A model generated the notes under the pieces. That model worked only from the letters and a program-made list of their open reading frames with translations. It did not search any database and was not told the origin of the DNA. The position numbers and the translations under genes were made by a program. From assembly GCA_016748015.1 (NCBI GenBank), contig JAAOMT010000003.1, positions 76,922 to 140,921 on the forward strand: a stretch of 64,000 nucleotides of DNA, given 5' to 3'. The first letter of the stretch is position 1. Every line of letters starts with the position of its first letter. Source of the DNA: Geosiphon pyriformis. Taxonomy: Eukaryota; Glomeromycota; Glomeromycetes; Archaeosporales; Geosiphonaceae. Below, piece after piece: positions 24,601 through 37,094 of this stretch.

Positions 24601-27310
24601 AAACAAATAAATATATAAAAAAGCTTAATTTTATTAAAAAGCTAAAAATAAATAAATTTTACAGTTAAATATTGTTACCTAAATATTATTAAACAAAACA
24701 TGCAGTCTTTTTATTTTTAATTTAATAACACAACTTTGCAATTATTTTTATGTTTTTTGATATTTTTAAATTTTTTTACATTAATTTTTAATGCAATAAA
24801 TGGAAAATATGCTATTTAATATAATTGATTTAACTAAAAAAAAGTATACTATAGAAATTAATTAATAATAGGTAGAAAGTTAAAAAACATAAAAAAATAT
24901 TGAAAAAATGTTATTATTTAAATCAATAATTATTTATAAAAAGTTATTAAAGAAATCAATAATCAAATTTCACAAAAACAAAAAAAATAAATCTAAATTT
25001 AAAAATTTTTTACAGGATTATTAAAAAATCAATAATGTTTAAATATCTAATTTTAAAACATAATAAAAAAAATAGATAAAAAAATTATAAATCAACTACA
25101 TAATTCAAAGACAACATTTAATAATATATGCATGAAAATTTTGTTCTTTATTTAATATAAAGTTTTTAAAAACCGATAAAAAAAATTTTCGAAATTGAAA
25201 AAATATATGTGCACCGCAAAATTGCTTTTAATAATTTAATTCAAATAAAATAAGCAATTGCTATTTGCTATTTCTTTTTAAATAGTTTTTAGCAATAAAA
25301 AGCCTTAAGTTTAACAACCAAAATATCTTAAAAATATTAATCTATTGAAAATTTAATATAAAGTTTCAAATTGCTGTAAATTCTAAATTTGCTTTTTGAA
25401 TTTATTAAATTTATAATAAAATTAACTTTAAATATTTACTTTTTTGAATCTAGTAATTCAAAATGACTAATTTGTTTAAAGCTGGTAGTCAAACTATTAT
25501 TTTATTCAAAAAAAATAAAAAAAATTGTTTTTAATAAATCGTATTTATTTTAAGTGTTTTAATTATTAAAATATTGAATAATTAATTATAATATTTAATA
25601 AGGGGTGTAGAAATTGAACTCTTGTACAAATAATAATTAATTAATTAATTAATAAGATAATCTATTTTCAAAATTGAGTTTTTTAAAACTAAGTCTGTTT
25701 GTAATTTTTAAATAATAATTTACAATTATAATAAAAAAATTGTTGAAATCTTATTTTTGTAAGCTTTTTTCATTTTTATATAAATAAATTTAATAACTGT
25801 CTTAAATTCTTTTAAAATTTGTTTTTTAATAGTTATTAAAATAAAAGGTGTTTTTTTAAATTCTGTTTTTTATTGATACAAAATTCTCTTAAAATTAAAA
25901 TAAATTTATACTAATTTTATTATTTTACAACCACATTATTAAAGTTTTTGTTAATTTAATGTATTAATAAAAATGTTGGTGCAAACATTATAGTTTTTTT
26001 CAATTATTACTAAAAATTAAACAATAAAATACTTTGTATATATATTTTGTAAAAATAATAATCTTTTGATTAAATTTAAAATAAACAAAATAAATAAGTA
26101 AATAAAATTCGTATTTTTATTGTTTAATAAAAATAATTAATTCTATGTTTTATAAAAGTTTTTAAGATCAATTAAAAAATTGATATTAATTAAAATCAAA
26201 TTAATAAAATAATTAGCTATTTGGACTTTACAAATTAAAGAAAAAGATTGTTATTGTTTACAAAAAACTTGATCAAAATGTTTATCAATTTTCATAAAAA
26301 TTTCGAATCAAAAATTTTTACAAGTTTTATGAAAACCAAAAATAAGTTGTAAGTTAACTAAAAGCAATATAAACAGAAGTTCTTATAAATTTTTAACTAT
26401 TGAATAAGTATTTGATTTTTAAAAAGGGCATTTATTAATTAAAACTGATATATTAAAGCTTAAACAAAAATATTTTCTTCAAAAATTTAAAATAACTTGA
26501 AATACATCAAAAGATAAATAAATTTCCAAATACAACCACTTTTAGTATTTCATTAACCATATTTAGTTTTATAAATTTTAAAAAATTGAATTTATTTTAG
26601 TTATTGTTAACCAACTTATTAAAATAGCACATTCTAACTTGCAAAAAAAGAACCCTTTTTTTAAAAACTGCAAAATTATTTCTACAATATTTAATAAAAT
26701 TACAAAGAACATTGTTTTTGCTTATCATTCACAGTTTGCTTTCAAGTTTTAATTTCAATTATTTCAATTATTTAGAATAAATACCAACTCTTTTATAATT
26801 TCCAAAGCTCAATTGTTTTGCTATTTTATTTATCTGGCCTTTAAAAGTGGGTTTTTATATCACAAAACACTTTCTTGATGCAATTGGTTAAAAAATTAAT
26901 AAATCATCCAATTAACCAATGAATAATATTCATGGTTTAAAAATTAATGAAATATTTACTAAAGCTGAGATGAAAATAGTAAAACCAAAGGTTATCATAA
27001 CATAAAAAAATCGAGTTTGCACAAACCTGAATTCTTAATTATTATTATTACGTATTAAGGTTTAAAAAAATAATTCAGGCAACCAAAAAAGGCAATATCT
27101 GCTGATCTATGTTCTTTGAAAAATTATAATTATCACATTGCCAATGGATAGTAGTGCCAAAATTCCTTCTCTATTTAGAATTTGCAGCCACAGCAATGAG
27201 TGGCCTCGCGCTTCGCCTCAAATTTGAATTTAACTATAAAAATCTGAATAATTTTCGGTAAAAATTTATAACTGCAAGTAAAAAAGAATTAATAAATTTC
27301 TTATTAAAAA
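21661..27310. other. ORF-free A+T desert, most extreme at 22,100-26,900
   Basis: Nearly 5 kb in which by eye well over 80% of bases are A or T and no frame of 60 codons exists on either strand. Unlike the window's arms it has almost no trinucleotide microsatellites. Toward 27,100-27,300 the sequence becomes more mixed, presumably the promoter of the next gene. No gene or RNA feature is recognised. Confidence 0.7.
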
Positions 27311-28490
27311 ATGAAAAAATATATTTGTGAAGAGCGTTGCCTTAAATATGCATTATATAAGAAGAAATATATCAAAATATCTTCGCGTATATTGATATTA
27401 GCAGGCGTTTTTATGCTTTGCCATTTGATTAGTTTATTGGAAAAAGTCGAAGCTGTCGAATCAAATCCCTTGGATCAGTATGTATAAACTTTTTAGAAAT
27501 TTTCAGATAGATTCGGATTTTCTTTTAAAAAATTAAAAAATTAACTTTTCCTCTCTAAATAAAAGAAATAAATACGACACATTAAAATTCCGTTTTGTGA
27601 GGAATATACCCCCGGAATTTCGAGCATTAGAGAAAAGGATAGAACAATCAAAAACAACCTCGACAACTACAACTACAACTACAACTACAACTTCGACTCC
27701 AACAACTTCAACTACGGTAAGAAAGCTTTAATCATACTGTCAAATATAGAGTTGAATATTAAAAGCAAAAGAACTTTTTCATTCAAAATAGAAACCACCT
27801 CTGCCAACTATTGGTAACCCGAATTCTGGAAACACAAATAAAGTGCCAAATAGCCCAAATATTGGTAACCCGGATCCTGGAAACACAAATAAAGTGCCAA
27901 ATAGCCCATCTATTGGTAACCCGAATCCTGGAAACACCAATAAAGTACCTAATCCTCCCATCACTCCATCACCTACAATTGGAGTTCCTACAACGACAAG
28001 CTCGGCTCCAATAAATACTCCTTCGACCCTAATCCCAACTGTTACTCCAACTTCGTAAGTTCTCATGCTTTTTCTTTAACAAAGAATATTTAACTTGGAG
28101 AATTTTATAGCTTAAATATTAAAATTTCTTATAAAACCATATAACAAGTATCCTCAAAATCAATTTTTTATATTTTCAAAAATTTCAAAAATACTAATTA
28201 AGTTTTTTCTCAAAATAAAATCTTTTAATCTTAGATCAAATCCCTCCTCAACTACAGATACATCGAAATCATCAAATGAACCAACAACAACTAGTGGAAC
28301 GACTCATCCAACCACCCCGACAAATACAATAACCCCTCCAACTAATTCCCCTCCCAAGTCTACTTCTTCTTCCTTGCCAACAGAAACTTCTGGCTGCAAT
28401 TCAATAATATTGGAAAAAATTACTTTATTGAAAAGATTTATTTTAAAGATTATACTTATAACAGGCTTTAGTTGGGCTATGCGTTATTAA
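27311..28490 (+). CDS. Thr/Pro/Ser-rich repeat protein with N-terminal signal anchor (4 exons)
   Basis: Exons 27311-27477, 27566-27716, 27792-28054 and 28235-28490 join in phase with GT..AG introns and total 837 bp (278 aa). The N-terminus has basic residues followed by a hydrophobic stretch (aa 26-44, ILILAGVFMLCHLISLL), a signal peptide or anchor. Next come a charged segment and a run of Thr (aa 86-96). Exon 3 carries three 17-residue tandem units of the type IGNPxxGNTNKVPNSP, and then a long Thr/Pro/Ser-rich region. The C-terminus is a Cys followed by a hydrophobic/basic tail (KRFILKIILITGFSWAMRY), either a transmembrane segment or an attachment signal. The composition is mucin-like, so heavy O-glycosylation and a place at the cell surface or wall are likely. 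No family is recognised. It is isolated inside the A+T desert. Confidence 0.68.
27803..27955 (+). repeat. Three 51-bp tandem units coding 17-residue repeats
   Basis: Units begin with ATTGGTAACCCG and are nearly identical at the DNA level. The low divergence suggests recent or concerted expansion within exon 3 of the Thr/Pro-rich gene. Confidence 0.85.
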
Positions 28491-30380
28491 ATGTTTCATT
28501 TAACTTAAGTTTTAAAATTTGATTCTTCAAATTTCATAAATAAACTATAATAATTTATAAAGATATATATAAATTTTAAAATTTTGAGACTGATATTTTC
28601 AATCTCATTAGTTGTGAAATAAGTTCCTCTAATTGATTTGAGCTATATAACTATAACTCATTCTAATAATCTATACCTCTAAAATTTCAAATAATCAACC
28701 GGGTCCAGCCTGCCTTAAATTTCAAGTAAGCGAAACATGTATCGATTTCCAAAAGTTATACATTGGAAGAGGTGATGAGTTAAACAACGTGACATTTCTT
28801 TTAAAAGCATTTTGCTTATTTTTCTTGCCTTCTCTTATTAAAAAGAAAAAATTATTTTATATAATTTTTATATAATTTTTAATTTTAATATAATTTCTTC
28901 GTAATTTGGCTTAATTAAGAAATTTAAATTAAACATAACAGATAATTTATTTTAAAGATAACATACCTTAAAAACATGCTTTTGATATAAAAAAAATTTT
29001 TATAAGACATATTTAAGAGAAAAAATAATCAACCTGTTTTGTAAATAATAATCAACTTTAAAAATTCCTAAAAATGCTTAAAACTATTAAACAAATATGT
29101 AATCAGATTAAAAATGACAACAAATTTATGTGTAATATGTAAAGAAAATATTACAATTAATTATAACTACATTTTAATGATTTTTTATTTAAAGCTAAAA
29201 CTTTTTGTTTGTTCAAGTTTAATAAGTCGGGTATTTTCAAACATCAAAATGTTATTTTTAGTGATGAATTTAATAATTAGTCATGATTTTTTGAGACAAG
29301 TTATTTGAATTTATTTTATTGTTAAATATATTTAATACCGTTTTGATTACACTTGCTGTAATTATTAAAATAATTAAAATGTAAAAAACTAAATTAAAAA
29401 ATTTAATATTTATTATAATATCTTTGGATCGAAAACTATGAATGTGATTAATAATATATATTTGTTTTTGTTAAATTATAATGTTTATGTAACATATGTG
29501 AGTTTAAAAAGTTGAAACCGGTGTATATTTATTTAAGAAACATAAAAATTTAAGTTTAATTAATTTAAATTGTTTAATATTTTTTCTAAAATGTTACAAT
29601 CAATTATAAAACTTTAATAAAAATTATTATTAATTATAATGTTTGACTATAACTACACCAATTTTTTTATCCATAGATTATTAATATTTAAAATATTATA
29701 GAGTTTAAATTTAAATTAATTATTAATATATCTTTTTTATTGTAATATATTTTGAGTTATTTATTAAATACTTTATATAAATATATTATTTAAGTAAATT
29801 TTGAGACTTAATTAAATATAATATAATATTAAATATTTTGAATTAATAGTAGAAAAATTTTTAAAGCTCAAATAATTATTGTTAACTTCAATTTATAATA
29901 ATTTGTAAGATAAACTATAATTTTTTATTGTATACCATAAATTCTTAATAAAAACATTAATAATCAAATAAAATATTTGTTAGATTTAAATAAAACAAAA
30001 ATAAAATGATCAAAAATTTTCAAAGAATTTTATTCGTTTATTTATATTCATATTTAACATTTTTAATTTATATAATTAAATTTTCAATTATAAATACTAT
30101 TTTTTGATTTTTTTTAGACAAAATTACCAAAAAAATAATTTTAATAATAATTATATCAATAATTAAATTAATTATAAAATTAATACTTTTTTCCAAAACA
30201 ACTACATATCACTAATTATAAATAGTTAATATCAAATAACAAAATGAGGTTGCTAAAAAAAATAAATTTTAAGCAATAAGAATTCATTAATAAATCAATT
30301 TATTATTTATATGTACAGAATTCTATTTTAATAAAACTTTAATCATATTTATTATTAAAATAACAATTAAACAAAATATT
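28491..30380. other. Gene-free A+T-rich interval
   Basis: Downstream region of the Thr/Pro-rich gene, then A+T-rich sequence. The 64-codon frame at 29114-29308 has desert composition and no supporting signal. Confidence 0.6.
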
Positions 30381-30387
30381 CTTCACC

Positions 30388-30590
30388 ATCATAAACACTC
30401 TCATCCTCTTCTGTCTGGCTCTCAGTGACAACCCTAATTACACTTTCCAAGTTGAGATCGGAAAGAATGATTCAGTCAGCACGCTCAAAGAGAAAATCAA
30501 AGATAAAACGCCTAGTTTTATCACTTTGCTGCACAAACTTGAAAGAAAACGATTGGCTGAAAATCTTGACTTAATGTTATTTCATTTTTT
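30388..30590 (+). pseudogene. Crinkler (CRN)-type N-terminal domain remnant
   Basis: An open stretch without an initiator Met reads TIINTLILFCLALSDNP, then YTFQVEIGKNDSVSTLKEKI and KDKTP. This is the pattern of the ubiquitin-like N-terminal region of Crinkler family proteins: a LFCLVLGDxP-like strand, then V(D/E)I.K...V..LK..IK. Crinklers are modular proteins of oomycetes and several fungi including mycorrhizal ones, with a translocation/header domain and a variable C-terminal domain. Here the expected residues after the header are scrambled, a stop follows by 30615, and no C-terminal domain is found. It is therefore a truncated relic. Confidence 0.6.
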
Positions 30591-30615
30591 CTCTCTATCA
30601 AATTTACAGACTTAG

Positions 30616-31500
30616 GATTCAGTTTTAAACTTAAATTAATAGTGAATATAAAAGCCTAAAATTTAAACTTTTATCAATTTGATATCATAATCTTCTAACT
30701 TTTACGCTTTCAAATTGAAAGTGTTTTGCATAGTTTTTGGTGGTTTTTTGTTAGCCTGAAGGATTTAGTTTTGCTAGCAAAGGACTACATGGGGGTTTTT
30801 TAATATTGATTTAGAGGATGAAGAGTGACAAAATTGTAATCCCAATAGTTTTTTTCGGGATCAGTTATGCCCATAACCACACGATCTTGGAGAAAATTAT
30901 TGCGTTTTCTACGAAATTTGAAATTTCTTTACTCGGCTGGTTCCTTGAAATTCCAAATTGGCTGGTTCAATACATTTTTTGAGTGTTGTTACCGTGTACC
31001 ACAGATCTTACTCTCCTACTTTTATGTTTTGTTTCATTTGCTTGTAATTGTTTTTGGGTGAAAATAGTTGAAGTAAGATAAAATGTACTTTGACGGGCTT
31101 TTAGAACTAGATTTGAAAAGTAAATTTCAAAGTTCGATAAATCTATTAAATCTGCAAGTTTTTATATTCATAAAATTTTCATTAACCAATTCTATGTATA
31201 TTCATATTCATTATTTGGATTTTTATTTCTCTTGTATATGCACTCTTTTCTTTTTTAATCTTGAAAATAAATGGGATTATCATTTAAAATTATCTAATTA
31301 TAAATTCAGTAACAAAGACATCCTTGAATTATAAAACTTTAATTTGATTATATTTCATTTACAAAAAATAAATTTTTAAAGCCTTATCTATGGAAATTTA
31401 TTTTCTAATAAAAGAATTAATTACTTAGGGGTTTTCCAATGTATTTTTAATAAGGACACTCTAGGTTTGAGTAATGGTAAAATTTAAAGAATTTTTAAAT
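30616..31500. other. Interval between Crinkler relic and CAP-like relic
   Basis: A 54-codon frame from about 30820 and frames at 30867-31061 and 31083-31334 are unrecognised and lack splice support. No supported gene. Confidence 0.45.
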
Positions 31501-31506
31501 TCCTAC

Positions 31507-31639
31507 GTGTTAATTTGTAAAGCATGTAAACCATTTTTCGCACGTTCATTATTTACAAGTGTTAGCATTGAAATCGGGCTAGTGAGAACAATACTGATAG
31601 TGAAAGCAAAGACGAAAGAGAAATTGATAAAAATATCAT
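31507..31639 (-). pseudogene. Degenerate copy of CAP-protein exon 1
   Basis: The minus strand closely matches exon 1 of the CAP gene at 52995-53137, including the signal-peptide core (SFVFAF) and the LVNNERAKNGL start of the CAP domain. The copied ATG (31637-31639) is out of frame with the rest because of an indel in the signal-peptide part, and the donor has changed from GTAAGA to GTAGGA with an in-frame stop beside it. Similarity appears to extend a little past the exon on both sides (about 31490-31690). Exons 2 and 3 were not found nearby. Confidence 0.8.
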
Positions 31640-31699
31640 TCCGAAAGGTTTCTTTTTTGAAAAAAGCTTTTCGCGGGAAAAATAATCCTAAGATTTATA

Positions 31700-34600
31700 T
31701 TTTAGCAAAGAGGTTGAATTAAGGAATGCGACCTCCCTATATTCTAAGAGACCCAAACAACTCATACCCTCACCTATTGGCTTACCAATTATAATATGTT
31801 GAAGGGTATTTTTTTCGAAACAGTACCTAAATGAGCCAAACACTGGATTTCAAAGATACAAATAATACATTTAGTTGAAAAATAATAAAGATAAGAATAA
31901 GGATTTCGTTTTTCCTTTTGTACGACTATATTCAATGATTGTAGCTGCAATTAAAAAAAATATAAAGCTTTCTCATCATAGAGTTTCTTTATTTACGACA
32001 AGTTTCATAGGTTAAATGAACCAAGTTTCTCTTACCCGGGATCCAGCAATATCTCCAACCAGCCATGTTCAAATAAAAATTGATTAAGATTTTCTACTAA
32101 AATATCTAAATTTTATTCTGAACTTACCTAATTCCAAAAAATCAACATGTTAATTTAACTTTCTTAAAAAATAATATTACTTTTGTGTTTTTTGGTATTT
32201 GGACTTTTAATATGAATTGTAATTTACAACAATAACAAATGTGTTATGTATTAAAACTGTTTAAGCTACAGAATAAAAATAATTGTATGAATTTATTTTC
32301 TAAAGTATAAAAATTAAAAAACATATAAAAGCTAAAATGTGTGTAAAAGATAAATAAATTATTATTAAATAAAATAAAATATGGTTATTGCATAATTTTG
32401 AGTAAAAAAGTTATTAAAATGTTTGCTTTTAAACGAAAATCAGCTTTTTATTTATATTTGTTTAAAGAAAGCAATCTGTAAAACTGAAAAAAATTAAGAT
32501 CGAAAATACTATTTAGAAAACTATATATTAATAAGTTTTTCAAAAAATGAATGGTGTTTAAATGCTTAATTTAAAAATAATCAAGAAAACATAATGATTT
32601 GAAAATAACTCTTTTAATTTTATGTTTGCAATATTTTGATAAAATGTTTTTGATAATGTTGTTACCAGTTAAATTGATCAAAAAGTAATATAAATTATTC
32701 TTAATTTCTAGTATTAATTTAGCATCACATTTATTATTTCAAATTATATAGTAATAAAAAGTTAAAAAATTTGTTAAAATCTTTGTGACAATAATAAGGC
32801 TTCAATTTAAAATAGTACTTTTCAAAAATTCATAAAAAAGCGAAAAATGTGACAATTTTTTTTAACCATAACATAATTGAAAAACAATGATTATTAAATT
32901 AAAAATAAAAGATTTTAACAATTTGGTTTTTGGATTAAATCTGAAACTTTGTGCAACTAAAAATTGCTAACAATTGACAAAATCTTAAACTTGAATTATT
33001 AAAAGAAGTTAACATACAATTAGAATACAACAATTGACAAAATCAATTAAGTAATTATCAAAAAAACACTTCTAATACCAAAATGTTTTTATGGTAACAG
33101 CATGTAAAATAATTTTTTGAGTAATGAATAAAAATTAAAAATTAGAAATAATGGTTTTAATATAAAAAAATGTATTTAGAAATTAATAAAAAATTGAAAG
33201 AAAATGTGCAGAAAAAAGAAAATCGTTTATTAAAAATTTTAGTAAAAATAGATTTAATTAATTGAATTATTAACTTATTTGATTCAGAAACTAATAATTT
33301 AATTATGATTACACAATTAAAATGAATCAGTTAATTATTTTTTTGGCAACTATTTTTGGGTTTTAATTTTAAATTTTAAATTGTATTTACATAATAGTAT
33401 TAAAATTCTAACATTGATAGAATAAAAACAAAATTCAGCAACTTAAAAGAAAAGGATTATATGTTAAAATTTGTAGTCTAAGCTTTTTAATTATTTTCTA
33501 CTTTTTTTTGATTTGCAATTGGACAAAAAAAGCTGAATAATAAAATTGAAGAGCATTTGATGGCTTATGAGCGCAAAAGTTAAACGCCTTTCTATCCAAA
33601 GGAAAAATAATGATTGTATGCTATTAATAAATAGTGCTTTCCTTTTATTAGCAAAACCAACTAATATAACATTAGATTCTTGGTTGTATGAAACTTCACA
33701 GAATTCCTCTTTGCCCAAAAGTCTCAGCTGATCTTATGCCGTTTTTTACCACCAAGCTCTATAATAATTTTCCCACTGTTCATGCCTACCAGGCAGACCA
33801 AGACGTAAATACTTGACCCTTTTCTCTTAGTAAATGTCATGGCAGAGTTAATTAGCAAATGGAATTGCAGCTGAAAGAAAGCCTTTGGGTAAATTTTATT
33901 AATAGCATTTGCAATTTCAAAAACAGAATATCATCAATCTTTGGTTACAGAGGAGATATAATAAAAACGATAAATTAGGTGATCGGATAGGTGAGATGCA
34001 AAATGATAACAATGAGAATCCCGGTTCATTAAAAATTAAGATTAAAGTAGGTAAATGAATTCTTAATAAAGAATTCCAAATTATTAAAGCTTATTATTTT
34101 TTCTCATCAGTTGTTTACTCAATAAACAATCACGAATACTACTGATTCAAGCATAAAATATGTATACTTCATATTAATCTATTAAGACATAATGCATTTT
34201 ATTTTTAAGATTTTTGCAAAATATTTTAACATTACCAAATCAGATTTATAAAGTGCAAAACATCATTATTTTTCTTAAAAAAATAACAAAACAATGAAAT
34301 AGCTAGTACAGCTACTAATCAATACAATTAATTTTATATTCTTAAAATTGTTTTGAAAAACAACTCTTAATCACAAATATATATTACAAATTGTGTCTTT
34401 GAAAAAGTAACCAGGTTGATTTGGCGTTCTTAAAATAACTTAAATCTTACAAATTATTAAGTTTTTATTGTACAATTGAAACTTGTGCTTAAAACTAATG
34501 AATTTCTCAATAAAATTTTTCTTATATATTTTTTTATTTGGTCAATTTTGTGCTTGATACTAAATAATCTAAACGAATATTTTTTTACAATATATATTTG

Positions 34601-36640
34601 TTTAATTGTACAAAAAAAGATAAGTATTTATATTCAATACTTAATAAAGTTTTTGATTTTTTACGATTATAACGAATTTATAAATGTTAAAAATAAAGAA
34701 ACTTTGAAACTCAAATAATTAAAATGAATAAAACATTAATATACTTTATTTATTTGTTAAAAACAACAACAACAACAATATTATTATTATTATTATTATT
34801 AATGAATTTCTCTTAATATCAACTTTCTTAATAATGGGTAATACATAATTTTTGAAAAAATTTATTTGCAAAAATTTCAGCACTATAAATGATTCTTTGC
34901 AATATTAATTATCAAAATTTAATATTTTATTAAAAATTGTGTAAAGCTTAAATTTAAGAAATAGACATTAAAAATTTCAATATCTGCGTCAATAAAAGCA
35001 AATATTATTAGGACTTTTTAAGTTGCAGAATGCTGTAACAAAATTAGCTTTTATTAAACTTTGGTTTTCAATCTAAAAACTTGAAAATTAGAATTTTTAA
35101 TAATAATAATATTATTTTGTTTTTGATTAATATAATATTTAACAGAGTATTATGGCACTCTTTGAAATTTTAAGATGCCTATCAAATAAAAATAATTAAT
35201 ATTAACCTAAAATTTTGTTATCATGAATTAGGAAATTAATAACATTTGTGTTATCCATCTTAAGTATAGTTAATAAAGTAAGACAATTTTTTCTCATCAA
35301 ATCCTAATTTTTATCTGGTCTTAGGTTATTGTATCGTTTCGTTTTTAATTTACACCAAATTCTATGCTATTGAAAAATGGTGTCCAAAAGATTAGCCTAA
35401 TTTATCTTAAAAACGCAAAAATTAATAGGAAGAATGTGAATTTTTCGGAAAAAATATAACACTTTTTTAAAATGCAAATCAAAATTTTATGAATCATTTG
35501 TTGTTTATATGCTACTAACTATATTTATATTTTTTATTTCCCAAATTATTCTAAATATGGGTATCTATATTATTTCAATGGCAAATCAATGAAAAGAATA
35601 AGCAAAAACGAGAAAGAAAAGAAGCTTAATTATAAAAATATGAAATTTTCTCAAAAAAAAAGGAAATAATTAGACTTTTGAGTTAATTACATTGTCGTAA
35701 TTATTATGGAAAATTTTGAGCTAATAAAGACAAATTAGTAAGTACTAAAAATTACGGTAATAGTAACACTTCTAGAAATTCTTGGAAAGGTTAAATTATC
35801 GACAATTCCACTCTGCTAGAATCAAATAATAATAATGAACATCAATTTTAATAATAGAAGCTTAAATGGCGTGGATGAGAAGCCGTTTAATCTCTCAAAT
35901 GAAGCTGTTAAATTCTAAATTATTTGATTCAAACGCAATCAAAATTTGACTTGAGCAAAATATCCACAAAATGGGGGTCAATATAAACATCTTTTCTGTC
36001 AACAAATTAATATTTTTCTCATGAGCTTGGTAGTCATTAAAAATTTTATTTAATTTTATTGTGTATAGAATTGTAGAATGGGAAAAGAGATGAAGATAGT
36101 TTCGAAGAAGGCTATAATTAACATTACAAAATAGTTTTCATTGTAACTGATATTTCTTTTGATATTAAGAAGAATCAAGATTAAATCAGGTGGAGGTATC
36201 AAAGTAGAAGATTGATTTTTATAGATTTTTTATTGGTGCTTGATTGGAATGGGTAATTTTTAAGAAAAACTCATTCTTAAATTATGACTTGACTTTTAAT
36301 ATAAGAATCAAACTTTTACAATCTAGTATGCTATTGAAACATGATCGAGTTTTTGGAAAGCTTTAATTTCATAATAAATGTAACAAATATTCCTATTAGT
36401 AGCAATAGAAATTTCCACGCCTAAAATGATTCAATCAAAAAAAAGATAACTGGAAGGATGCCAATAAAACGACTCGTGTTTCCAAAAGATTAAAGCCTCA
36501 ATCAATGATAATCTACACATTCTTTATCATTAGTGATCTTTGATAAATTACACAAAGTATATAAAATAGAAAATTTATCACTACCAAACTTATATGTTTA
36601 CAATTTCAGCACCTCAATCAATATAGAGAACGAACGCTTT
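31700..36640. other. Gene-free A+T-rich interval, right part of the central compartment
   Basis: Open frames at 33491-33718 and 34476-34718 have desert composition and no recognisable motifs. A short mixed-composition patch at 33700-33900 may be a relic. (ATT)6 occurs at about 34780-34801. Confidence 0.55.
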
Positions 36641-36647
36641 TAAGAGT

Positions 36648-37094
36648 ATGAATCATCAACGCAACCTTGAGGGCTGCAAGAGTTATCTTAACAGTCGACC
36701 TCAAATTTCATGTTTGGATTCAAATCATTTGGGTAATGTAGAAGCCAGGGTTGAAGATTGGGTGAGTTTTGGATTCAATCATGAACTATATGGGTTTTCT
36801 GATCAATCCGTTCCCTAATTGACTTTAAATACAACCAATTTAACCAAGCTATACATCTGTTGCACCTTTCTTACGGAACGTCGTGTTCTTATATTCCCGC
36901 GAACAGGATCTCTCGCATTTCTACAAGATCGTGTTCGACACAGATTCGGATACGATGGAGGTTCATTTTATCATCGAAACGATAATCGTGTGATGATTGA
37001 AGTTCACAAAGAATATGACTGGCAAGTAGCTAAATGGGAAGCAACTCTCGCAACTCAGACCACTTTGATTCGTCTTGAGTTGTACTTTGGATAG
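36648..37094 (+). CDS. PB1-like domain protein or C-terminal gene fragment
   Basis: Two exons, 36648-36761 and 36849-37094, join in phase through a GTGAGT..AAG intron of 87 bp and give 119 aa. The second exon reads RRVLIFPRTGSLAFLQDRV, then RHRFGYDGGSFYHRND, NRVMIEVHKEYDWQVAKW and a final beta-rich RLELYFG. That order (basic first strand, helix ending in a Phe-Gly, acidic turn, V-I-x-V strand and a DW motif, last strand) resembles a PB1 protein-interaction domain at a protein C-terminus. An in-frame stop lies just upstream of the ATG and the acceptor is weak, so this may be the surviving end of a larger decayed gene. The more mixed base composition continues to 37,500. Confidence 0.4.

Noticed and set aside
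27779..28066. Minus-strand 95-codon and other frames over the Thr/Pro gene exon 3
   Set aside because: Shadows of the repeat-coding exon; the plus-strand frame joins in phase with three other exons.
31474..31722. Plus-strand 82-codon frame
   Set aside because: Antisense shadow of the degenerate CAP exon 1 copy.
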